Both the position numbers and the translations under genes were made by a program. From positions 1 to 5,889 of the forward strand of contig JBBIJH010000173.1 of assembly GCA_037446075.1 (NCBI GenBank): a stretch of DNA of 5,889 bases. Reading direction: 5' to 3'. Positions 1 through 5,227 of this stretch are shown here, one piece after another (within the stretch, counting starts at the first letter, position 1; every line of letters starts with the position of its first letter). The notes beneath the pieces are model-generated. The model ran no database searches and had not been told where the DNA came from. It was given only the letters and a program-made list of their open reading frames with translations. This DNA comes from JBBIJH01 sp037446075. Its GTDB lineage: Bacteria > Bacteroidota > Ignavibacteria > UBA10030 > JAHEZR01.

Positions 1-389
1 GAGAGTTTACCATGATGAGCACCGATAGCAACCTTCACAACAGATGATAGATCACGAAGCTTTGGATCAATGAGCAATGAAGCTATTTCATGCCTGAAGT
101 TTGCTGTGCGGAGGTGATGCATCTTCGATTCTTGTTTTGTTCGCAAGAATATCTCATGATCTCTCCGGCAAGCACCTTGCCATCGCGGATGTTTTTTGCC
201 CACGTCATGGTACTTCGCCGCTGTGAGCACTCTCTTCTCCAGATCCTTTCCCGTAAGATAGAAATACTTTCTCTTAACGAATGGGCGAGACGCAAGAATA
301 GATTGCGCCTCGCTCACTACGTGATTCGTGTGCTTTTGAAGAGAGATATCGAGAGTTGGCTTCGCAAGAAGAATCGGTGCTTGCCTCAT
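1..389 (-). CDS. cas3: CRISPR-associated nuclease/helicase Cas3, N-terminal HD domain (partial, runs off left edge)
   Basis: This is the start of Cas3, which nicks and degrades target DNA after Cascade recruits it. The ATG at 389-387 shares ATGA with the cas7 stop, and the frame stays open for 129 codons to base 1. Visible HD-domain metal ligands are His20 (in LQKHTNHVV), His61-Asp62 (in KYHDVGKKHPRWQ), His100 (in FRHEIASLL) and His125-His126 (in IGAHHGK). Their order and spacing match the Cas3'' HD nuclease. The helicase domain, if fused, would lie to the left of the window, so a stand-alone Cas3'' cannot be excluded. No good Shine-Dalgarno sequence precedes the ATG (a GAGG lies about 12 bases upstream), so translation probably depends on coupling to cas7. 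Other frames here are also open for short stretches, but only this one carries the motif series. Confidence 0.92.
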   Translation of the reverse strand, partial: MRQAPILLAKPTLDISLQKHTNHVVSEAQSILASRPFVKRKYFYLTGKDLEKRVLTAAKYHDVGKKHPRWQGACRRDHEIFLRTKQESKMHHLRTANFRHEIASLLIDPKLRDLSSVVKVAIGAHHGKL

Positions 390-1306
390 TGGACAGCAAA
401 GGCCTCTGCAAAGGTTCTAACATTTGTATCACCACCTGCTGGATCAAAGAGTGTCGTTGCTTCGCTGCTTAACAACTCAATTGCTTGGCGATAAGCCTGA
501 TCTACACTTACATCTCCTTCGAGATCATTTCCGAGAAAGTATACAGCACCACGCTGCTTAAGTTCGTTGATGATGTTCTTTCTTTCTGTACCACCGGCTT
601 GAAAGTAGCGTGATGCTTTTCTGCTGAGGATCGTGTCGAAAACAATAAGGACCTGTTGAGGCTCACCGCTAGTGGCATTGCGGGCTTGGTTAGCGTAGTC
701 AGTTATCATCCGACTTGCTTGAAGGAACAATCGGACGCGTCGCTTCCGCTCAGCTTCAGGAACATGTTTAATGAAATCGGTTCTCACGTGGAATCCACCC
801 TTGTACGTGAAGCGCTTCGAAATGCTTACGGCTCCAATGTCTAGGAAGAAGTTCATGAGCATCAGATCGCTCTGGCTAAATTCACGTGTTGCGATGGCGT
901 GTTCCCGAGCCATCTGGTCGAGACGAAGGAGCAAGTCTCTCCCAATGTCGCTTTCTTTCATGGCTACAGCGGGCGTGGCGCTAAGTGGTGCAGTCCTTCT
1001 TCCAGTGTAGTCGCCTCCTTGAGGGTCCATAAAACCTCCCAAATCAGATCGAAGATTGACTTCTATCCTATTGTCCACCCCATCGCCATTTGAGACATAC
1101 GTGTCGCCACGGTTTGGATCTGTCCAGTTGAGTCGCTCGATCGCTCTAAAAAGAGCATGGCGCTGCATCTGTCCCGAGATGTAGACTCGCTCATCAGGAC
1201 GTCTCTTAATTGAGGAAACGTTGCCCAGCAACTTCTCGCCTGCATTAGCAATGTGGTTCTCCATGAGAGCGATAAGTGAGACCAAGATTCCTTTGATGTT
1301 TTGCAT
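386..1306 (-). CDS. cas7: Type I Cascade backbone protein Cas7 (DevR/Csa2/Cst2 family)
   Basis: Cas7 is the RAMP subunit that polymerises along the crRNA spacer and forms the Cascade backbone. The protein has 306 residues, a usual length for this family. It opens with an RRM-like strand (NIKGILVSLIAL, residues 3-14), then the conserved ISGQMQRHALFRAIERLN stretch at about 43-60. Next come RSDLGGFMDP (86-95) and RRTAPLSATPAVAM (103-116), the pattern that identifies DevR/Csa2/Cst2-type Cas7. The ATG at 1306 is supported by AAAGGAG seven bases upstream. It follows cas8 after 38 bases, and its TGA stop overlaps the cas3 start. The DevR-type sequence points to subtype I-B or I-A, not I-C, I-E or I-F, but the exact subtype is inferred. 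Confidence 0.88.
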   Translation of the reverse strand: MQNIKGILVSLIALMENHIANAGEKLLGNVSSIKRRPDERVYISGQMQRHALFRAIERLNWTDPNRGDTYVSNGDGVDNRIEVNLRSDLGGFMDPQGGDYTGRRTAPLSATPAVAMKESDIGRDLLLRLDQMAREHAIATREFSQSDLMLMNFFLDIGAVSISKRFTYKGGFHVRTDFIKHVPEAERKRRVRLFLQASRMITDYANQARNATSGEPQQVLIVFDTILSRKASRYFQAGGTERKNIINELKQRGAVYFLGNDLEGDVSVDQAYRQAIELLSSEATTLFDPAGGDTNVRTFAEAFAVQ

Positions 1307-1313
1307 GGTTGTT

Positions 1314-1320
1314 CTCCTTT
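1314..1320 (-). promoter_or_regulatory. Ribosome binding site of cas7
   Basis: AAAGGAG on the minus strand ends seven bases before the cas7 ATG at 1306. It is a strong match to the 16S rRNA tail at normal spacing. It lies in the 38-base gap after the cas8 stop, so cas7 can initiate independently, which fits the need for several Cas7 copies per Cascade. Confidence 0.75.
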
Positions 1321-1344
1321 AAGAATGTGAATGTCAGTGATTGG

Positions 1345-2943
1345 CTATTCTCGTTCTTCTTCTGACAGAGTTGATTCATCATCCACTGTCTCTTGTTCAC
1401 TATCTTCTTCGCTTAGTTCGGGAGCGGCTATGGGTTGTGATAACCCTCGAATCCGCGAAAATACCACAATCATGTTTTTTGCGTTCTCTAAGCTTTCCTT
1501 TTCTGTCTCTCCCAGAATCCCGGATGTCACGGCTTCAATGAACGGCAGGGCTTCCGGTGGAGCATCTTGGCCTGATATTCTCCCCGCACGTGTGATTACC
1601 TGAGAAACCAATGCGGTAGCGTTCTTAGCTGAGAAGGCGGCGCTTTCAAGCTCTACAAGAGTCTTTGCCTTGAGCTTTGCAATATCAACTCCTCTTGCTC
1701 GTACCGCCTCCTTGTTCTTGGGGTCGATTTCCAATTCCGCACAAGCTGCAAAGAAAGCCACACGATTGAGCCAACGCCCGAGGGCGGTGGCTGATTTGAC
1801 GAGAGGTTCTGTGATCTTCATAACTCTCCTATAGAATGTTGTGAATAGAATAGTTAATTCTTTGGGGTATTCTCCTCGAGTGGATAGGAAGTCTTTAAAA
1901 GAGTACTGATCAAAAAGCTGAAGGAATCTTGAAGCAAAGAGAATAAAACCGTCGAATTTTTGATCTCGAATCTTTCGTGAATCACCCGGAACGTAGAGTA
2001 ATGGTCGAACCAAATGAAGTGCACTAATGATTGCGCTAAGCCTGTTGTCTTTCGCCAAGTCTACAACGTAATGATTGTATGAGACAACTTGGGCTTTGCC
2101 ATAGCTAACAATGTACATCGGTGCACTCTTCAACTTTTCGAGTACCTCCTCAACCTTCGAATAGGGGTACTCAGCCTCTCTAGCGAAAGCACCGATGGCC
2201 CCTAGAAGGGCTGCACTTGCCAGTTCAGGGCGCCATGGTGCATGCGGGAAATTGCCGTTTGAAAGCTTCGGACGGAAATATGGATTCGGTTTTTGTTCGG
2301 CGTTGTACTTGCCTATTAACAGATCTACCGTTTGAGTTCTTTGCATCTCTCTGAAGACCTCAATGAACTTTTTGAGATCGTCGAGCGGAAGATCAGGAAT
2401 GATCGCTGCTGGAACATACGTTTGCCCCTTTGAGCTTTTCTCGCGAACATGCAAAGCCGGCTTGTGGGGTGTGCTTGTTGTAATGGCACACAAGCTTGCT
2501 TCCAGAAGGCTGACTTTCGGAGGCGATTGGCTCATCCTTCCATTGTTAAACTTTGCCGCCATTGGCATTATTGACATTGTCGCACTCTCTGACTTCTCGA
2601 AGTCTGCTTTCCCCTCTAGCCGCTCTTTCATCTTGACCAATGCATTCCAGGCGTTCTTTGAGCCTTTGTCAGAAGTCAGGATGTTTGGTGTCAGAAAGAA
2701 GCCCTCGTTACAATGCCTACTGATGTACTTTGTGTGGCGAGTTAAATACGACGCTGGCACGTACTCGAATTTGACTTGGTCATCGGTTCCTGCACTACCT
2801 GCTGGCCGCAGCCTGAAGTGATTCAAACCCTCGTTGATGAATCGGAGTAGCATTCTATGAGAGATATTATCAGCAGTCAAGATTCCTTGGTCCTGCATGA
2901 CCAAAGCCAGCGCGTATCTGCTGAACGGATGATTTGAGATCAT
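1345..2943 (-). CDS. Probable type I CRISPR large subunit (Cas8-like), divergent
   Basis: The protein has 532 residues. Its role is inferred mainly from position between cas5 and cas7 and from size: the large subunit recognises the PAM and recruits Cas3. I do not recognise a subtype-specific Cas8 signature. Three cysteines (residues 78, 152, 401) stand alone, so there is no CxxC zinc finger of the kind seen in some Cas8 proteins. Residues about 60-130 are basic and aromatic-rich, and 240-350 mix helices and strands. Residues 365-500 look mostly helical and could be a fused small-subunit-like domain. A highly acidic tail follows from about 509 to the end. The start is taken at 2943, where the ATG shares ATGA with the cas5 stop and sits six bases after GGAGGG. 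An in-frame ATG at 2973 would add ten residues but has no such site. Confidence 0.7.
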   Translation of the reverse strand: MISNHPFSRYALALVMQDQGILTADNISHRMLLRFINEGLNHFRLRPAGSAGTDDQVKFEYVPASYLTRHTKYISRHCNEGFFLTPNILTSDKGSKNAWNALVKMKERLEGKADFEKSESATMSIMPMAAKFNNGRMSQSPPKVSLLEASLCAITTSTPHKPALHVREKSSKGQTYVPAAIIPDLPLDDLKKFIEVFREMQRTQTVDLLIGKYNAEQKPNPYFRPKLSNGNFPHAPWRPELASAALLGAIGAFAREAEYPYSKVEEVLEKLKSAPMYIVSYGKAQVVSYNHYVVDLAKDNRLSAIISALHLVRPLLYVPGDSRKIRDQKFDGFILFASRFLQLFDQYSFKDFLSTRGEYPKELTILFTTFYRRVMKITEPLVKSATALGRWLNRVAFFAACAELEIDPKNKEAVRARGVDIAKLKAKTLVELESAAFSAKNATALVSQVITRAGRISGQDAPPEALPFIEAVTSGILGETEKESLENAKNMIVVFSRIRGLSQPIAAPELSEEDSEQETVDDESTLSEEERE

Positions 2944-3641
2944 GATAGTCCCTCCAACTTGATGTGTACCCATCCCTCGCTTGTTCCAAGATATCCAATA
3001 TCGTTAGCTACAATTGCTTGCGCAATATGGCGAAACAATCCAGTTGTCATCGTCAACTTGATTTCAAATGGAATATTCGCGATGAGAAACTCACGTCGTT
3101 GCGGAGATCGGTAATAGCGGGGGAATCGCTCTCGATGCTCGATGAAAAAGTCGTTTCTAGCTTTGGTTTTCATGCGACTATCCTCTATTCGATTCATTCG
3201 AACGATCTCGCCTTCAAGTTCCCAATCGTAATTCGTCACACCCTTCAGGTGTCGCTCATCGCCACCAATGAGATGCTGCGTCCAAAGGTCCTCAAATAGA
3301 ACTGGCTGAGGCTGAACAATTAGCTCGATATCAAAAAGATGATAGAGAAGAGGCAAATAACCGACAGGAGATTCGTGATCCGGAAACTCGATCTTAAATT
3401 TCCGCTGGAAATGTCGTCTTAGGTCTCTTCGAATTGCTTGCCTGTCCTCGTGGCTGAAATGAAATCCGAGAACATTCTCGAACAATCCACACAACATGAA
3501 CTTGGTTGGTGCGTGTTCTGTTTTGTAGTACGAGCCGGGCAGGCTGTTGACCATCGATAGCGGCGCCAAAGGCTGAACCTTCAACAGCGCCTTTTCCACA
3601 AGCCTTGGCTCATCAAAAAGTAGACTGATGTCTGTGCTCAT
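2940..3641 (-). CDS. cas5: Type I Cascade subunit Cas5
   Basis: Cas5 is a RAMP protein that caps the 5' handle of the crRNA in Cascade. The 233-residue length fits. The family pattern of a short N-terminal section followed by a Pro/Gly-rich turn and a helix is seen at residues 34-59, LPGSYYKTEHAPTKFMLCGL followed by FENVLG. This corresponds to the conserved segment in Cas5 where the sheet passes into the G-L-x-x-x-L-G helix. A second recognisable stretch is FPRYYRSPQRREFL at 173-186, with basic residues suited to RNA contact. I see no His/Tyr/Lys triad pointing to Cas5d-like RNA cutting, and cas6 next door makes that role unnecessary. The ATG at 3641 has AGGAG five bases upstream, 18 bases after cas6. 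The stop overlaps the cas8 start. The assignment rests on these motifs plus context; the subtype is uncertain. Confidence 0.82.
   Translation of the reverse strand: MSTDISLLFDEPRLVEKALLKVQPLAPLSMVNSLPGSYYKTEHAPTKFMLCGLFENVLGFHFSHEDRQAIRRDLRRHFQRKFKIEFPDHESPVGYLPLLYHLFDIELIVQPQPVLFEDLWTQHLIGGDERHLKGVTNYDWELEGEIVRMNRIEDSRMKTKARNDFFIEHRERFPRYYRSPQRREFLIANIPFEIKLTMTTGLFRHIAQAIVANDIGYLGTSEGWVHIKLEGLS
2950..2955 (-). promoter_or_regulatory. Ribosome binding site that decides the cas8 start
   Basis: GGAGGG on the minus strand lies inside the last codons of cas5, six bases before the ATG at 2943. It favours this coupled start over the in-frame ATG at 2973. Confidence 0.75.
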
Positions 3642-3646
3642 GTTTT

Positions 3647-3651
3647 CTCCT
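3647..3651 (-). promoter_or_regulatory. Ribosome binding site of cas5
   Basis: AGGAG on the minus strand is followed after five bases by the ATG at 3641. It lies in the 18-base gap between the cas6 stop and cas5. Confidence 0.65.
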
Positions 3652-3659
3652 AATGACTG

Positions 3660-4316
3660 TTAGTGCAGAGATCCGAAGCCACATCCCGTCGAGTGACCGA
3701 TGCCAACGTTCCAAGCAAACTGCACAACGCGTGGATCACCCTCAACGATTACAGGGCAGATGCTGGTCCTGTTCTTGATTCCGTTAATCGTCACGAGTTT
3801 TGTCCGAGCACCTTTGAATCTCCGATCAAACCTCACACTAACACCATTGTGCGGCAAGTTTGCCTTGTTTAACTTGGTCAAGAGTGTCTGTGTCAACACC
3901 TCATCGCATTCCTGTTGTGTGTATATCAGGTGTCGAATCGTCTTTCCATCAAACTTCCGAACCAGAACAGGCGAAGCAACCTTAAAGCGATATTTCCCGG
4001 AGAATTTAGGTGTCTCGCCTACAGTGACTTTCACAACACTCATTCCGCAACATACCCTCGAGTCGGCAAGAACACCGCGTTTTACTATCTCTGCCGTAGC
4101 CTCATCGTGAAAGCTGATGAACCAACTGGCACCCTTGGGGAATTTCAGCCCCGCACCGTCGCGAATTGCCTTCATCAACCAACTCATCGAATACAAGCTT
4201 ACCCCATCGTGCAGGTCATTCCTTCCCAGCCACTTATGCAGTGCACCAATCAGGAAGTGCTGGTAGTCCCAGGGCACCGGCTCGGTGTTGGGCGAAAGTT
4301 CAAGATAGAGTCTCAT
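3660..4316 (-). CDS. cas6: CRISPR pre-crRNA endoribonuclease Cas6
   Basis: Cas6 cuts CRISPR transcripts within each repeat to give crRNAs. The protein has 218 residues and starts MRLYLEL, the usual first strand of Cas6. LHKWLGRNDLHDGVSLYS (residues 26-43) matches the region carrying the catalytic histidine, most likely His36 in the L-H-D motif, with His27 as an alternative. The C-terminus (about 203-217) ends in the glycine-rich loop NVGIGHSTGCGFGSL, the hallmark G-x-G-x-x-x-x-G-x-G-x-G-S-L of Cas6. A basic stretch, RFDRRFKGARTK, precedes it and fits RNA binding. The start is chosen at 4316 because AAAGGAGG lies six bases upstream; the in-frame ATG at 4322 abuts that site. Cas6 follows the small nuclease gene by 18 bases and precedes cas5 by 18 bases. 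Confidence 0.94.
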   Translation of the reverse strand: MRLYLELSPNTEPVPWDYQHFLIGALHKWLGRNDLHDGVSLYSMSWLMKAIRDGAGLKFPKGASWFISFHDEATAEIVKRGVLADSRVCCGMSVVKVTVGETPKFSGKYRFKVASPVLVRKFDGKTIRHLIYTQQECDEVLTQTLLTKLNKANLPHNGVSVRFDRRFKGARTKLVTINGIKNRTSICPVIVEGDPRVVQFAWNVGIGHSTGCGFGSLH

Positions 4317-4322
4317 CTTCAT

Positions 4323-4330
4323 CCTCCTTT
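4323..4330 (-). promoter_or_regulatory. Ribosome binding site that decides the cas6 start
   Basis: AAAGGAGG on the minus strand ends directly at the ATG at 4322 and six bases before the ATG at 4316. Only the second spacing allows normal initiation, so Cas6 is taken to begin MRLYLEL. Confidence 0.8.
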
Positions 4331-4334
4331 CCGT

Positions 4335-4715
4335 TTATGTGATCGCATTCAACAATCGAACTTGTTTCTCCGGTTTCTCGGCGACGTTCCAGGTGATTGC
4401 AACTTTGTCCACGGCGTTGCGGAAGCGGTGGATTTCGTCGAGCGTCACTTTTGCGCTGCCGCCTTTTGCCTGGATCAAGACAACATGCAACAGATCCGGA
4501 TCTTTCTTGTCGCGCTTGACGGCAACAAGGTCAACAACGCCTTTATACTCAAATCCTTTTCGAGAGTCAAGCGAAAGAACTCGGTATCCTTGCTGTGCGA
4601 GCACATATTTGGCAAAGGTCTCGGCATTCTTTGCTCGCATGTGTGCCAGCCGAGAAGCTCGACGCCACTTGCGCGTGTGTGCCGCCTTTTGAGCAGGAGT
4701 TAGACTATGATTCAT
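4335..4715 (-). CDS. Small PD-(D/E)XK-type nuclease, first gene of the cas operon
   Basis: This 126-residue protein has the layout of a Holliday-resolvase or restriction-endonuclease-like fold. It has a basic N-terminus (residues 10-29), a helix with Glu32 (NAETFAKYVLAQQGYRVL), Asp62 in GVVDLVAV, and Gln82-x-Lys84 in VVLIQAKGG. The E...D...QxK series is the usual variant of the PD-(D/E)XK metal site. It has no cysteine, so it is not a Cas4 with an iron-sulphur cluster. The ATG at 4715 has GGAGGAG nine bases upstream; the in-frame GTG at 4733 lies within that site. It precedes cas6 by only 18 bases, so co-transcription is likely. I do not recognise it as a standard Cas protein. It could be an accessory nuclease or an unrelated defence gene sharing the operon. 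The fold call is from motifs; the function is unknown. Confidence 0.75.
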   Translation of the reverse strand: MNHSLTPAQKAAHTRKWRRASRLAHMRAKNAETFAKYVLAQQGYRVLSLDSRKGFEYKGVVDLVAVKRDKKDPDLLHVVLIQAKGGSAKVTLDEIHRFRNAVDKVAITWNVAEKPEKQVRLLNAIT

Positions 4716-4724
4716 GCTTTGCCT

Positions 4725-4731
4725 CTCCTCC
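4725..4731 (-). promoter_or_regulatory. Ribosome binding site that decides the start of the small nuclease
   Basis: GGAGGAG on the minus strand ends nine bases before the ATG at 4715. The alternative GTG at 4733 overlaps the site and would lack one of its own. Confidence 0.7.
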
Positions 4732-4764
4732 ACTTATCCCCGCGTCCACCCCTGCACGCCAGAC

Positions 4765-4790
4765 GGACGGCGGATAAAGTTTTCCCGTCC
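4765..4790. repeat. Inverted repeat upstream of the small nuclease
   Basis: Six-base perfect arms (ggacgg at 4765-4770 and ccgtcc at 4785-4790) enclose a 14-base loop. It falls within the probable 5' leader of the nuclease-cas transcript, about 50 bases before its first start codon. It could be an RNA hairpin or an operator, but arms this short also arise by chance. Confidence 0.25.
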
Positions 4791-4888
4791 AGGTAGACTA
4801 GCTCATTGCTCTTGCTCCCCGAGCGAGTGGCCAGAGCTCGTCTCGTATTCAATCCCCCGTCTCTTTCACCCCTCCTTAGTTATTACTT

Positions 4889-5188
4889 TCATTCCGGCCA
4901 CTGGAATTTACTCCTCCCTGAGAAACATTCACGTCCTGATAACAGCAAAAAGTAGCCTTTGTCTACTTTCGGACGGGAAGGTTTCCGATGCTGCAACTGT
5001 CTGTCGGAAAGCCTGTCTGAGCTACGTGGTTGTCGAGGTTTATACGCTTTCAGTCGTTTGTCCACGAACAATCCTTCCTCCACCCTGCCTGCACGACCCA
5101 GCCAGGCAAGCACTGCCATCTGAACCTCGTGCACACGGTATGTCGCCGCCTGACGGCTTACACAGAATTTTCTCATGATCTCAAGCAC
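4889..5188 (-). CDS. Doubtful small open frame with a helix-turn-helix-like start; possible remnant
   Basis: This frame of 99 codons starts at a GTG, with an ATG at 5176 as an alternative. The first ~40 residues (LEIMRKFCVSRQAATYRVHEV and on) look like a helix-turn-helix, similar to the VSxxAxxxR segment found in regulators and at the end of ImmA/IrrE-type proteins. After about residue 50 the sequence is Arg/Pro/Ser-rich and looks non-coding. The frame continues directly from the Myb-repeat gene after its TGA with no other stop between them. That fits a lost C-terminal domain or a degraded gene. No good ribosome binding site precedes either start. I would not treat it as a confirmed gene. Confidence 0.25.
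   Translation of the reverse strand: MLEIMRKFCVSRQAATYRVHEVQMAVLAWLGRAGRVEEGLFVDKRLKAYKPRQPRSSDRLSDRQLQHRKPSRPKVDKGYFLLLSGRECFSGRSKFQWPE
4947..4969 (-). terminator. Weak terminator-like hairpin downstream of the Myb-repeat gene
   Basis: Read on the minus strand, AAAGTAG and CTACTTT form a seven-pair stem around a seven-base loop, and the run of T continues for two more bases. The stem is A/T-rich and the T-tract is interrupted by GC soon after, so termination would be inefficient. Its place between the Myb-repeat gene and the cas operon is where a terminator would be expected. Confidence 0.25.
4982..5010. repeat. Inverted repeat with TTTCCGA/TCGGAAA arms
   Basis: Perfect seven-base arms (4982-4988 and 5004-5010) flank a 15-base loop. 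The spacing would suit a dimeric DNA-binding protein contacting sites about two helical turns apart, or a weak RNA hairpin. No regulator is tied to it. Confidence 0.25.
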
Positions 5189-5227
5189 TCGCCTCTGGCG
5201 GGTTCCTTCGTCTCTGCCAAGAGATTC

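Larger units (their letters stand above)
4716..5227 (-). other. About 510-base region between the Myb-repeat gene and the cas operon; no secure gene
   Basis: The stretch separates the Myb-repeat gene from the nuclease-cas operon and should carry the operon's promoter if there is one. Nothing here is a strong sigma-70 promoter. The best minus-strand candidate is TAGACA (4965-4960) spaced 18 bases from TATCAG (4941-4936), both imperfect. It contains small inverted repeats at 4765-4790, 4949-4969 and 4982-5010, and several purine-rich Shine-Dalgarno-like runs (around 4871, 4913 and 4728). Two of these runs (around 4913 and 4871) precede GTG codons that open frames of only 6-11 codons. I see no tandem CRISPR repeats, tRNA or insertion-sequence ends. 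Confidence 0.5.

Noticed and set aside
90..494. Plus-strand 134-codon frame and minus-strand 70-codon frame (83-295) at the left end
   Set aside because: Both overlap the minus-strand frame carrying the Cas3 HD motifs and show no motif or ribosome binding site of their own.
2363..2821. Plus-strand 152-codon frame inside the cas8-like gene
   Set aside because: Antisense to a well-supported operon member; no domain or start signal.
1..4316. Transposon-associated (Tn7-like) type I-B Cascade
   Set aside because: Such systems lack Cas3, whereas an intact HD domain start is present, and no tnsA/B/C or tniQ gene is seen.
1..4316. Subtype I-D
   Set aside because: No Cas10d-like protein is seen, and the HD nuclease is at the N-terminus of the cas3 frame. 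Cas7 looks DevR-type, not Csc2.
3915..4703. Long plus-strand open frame of 262 codons
   Set aside because: It lies antisense to cas6 and the small nuclease, whose motifs and ribosome binding sites are clear. Its product has no recognisable domain and the frame ignores gene boundaries on the other strand.
4335..4715. Small nuclease as Cas4
   Set aside because: Cas4 has four conserved cysteines for an iron-sulphur cluster; this protein has none and is too short.
4845..4880. CRISPR-repeat-like string (minus strand GGGGGATTGAATAC, compare the common GGATTGAAAC repeat end)
   Set aside because: Only one copy with mismatches is present and there is no periodic repetition, so there is no array. The likeness is probably chance.
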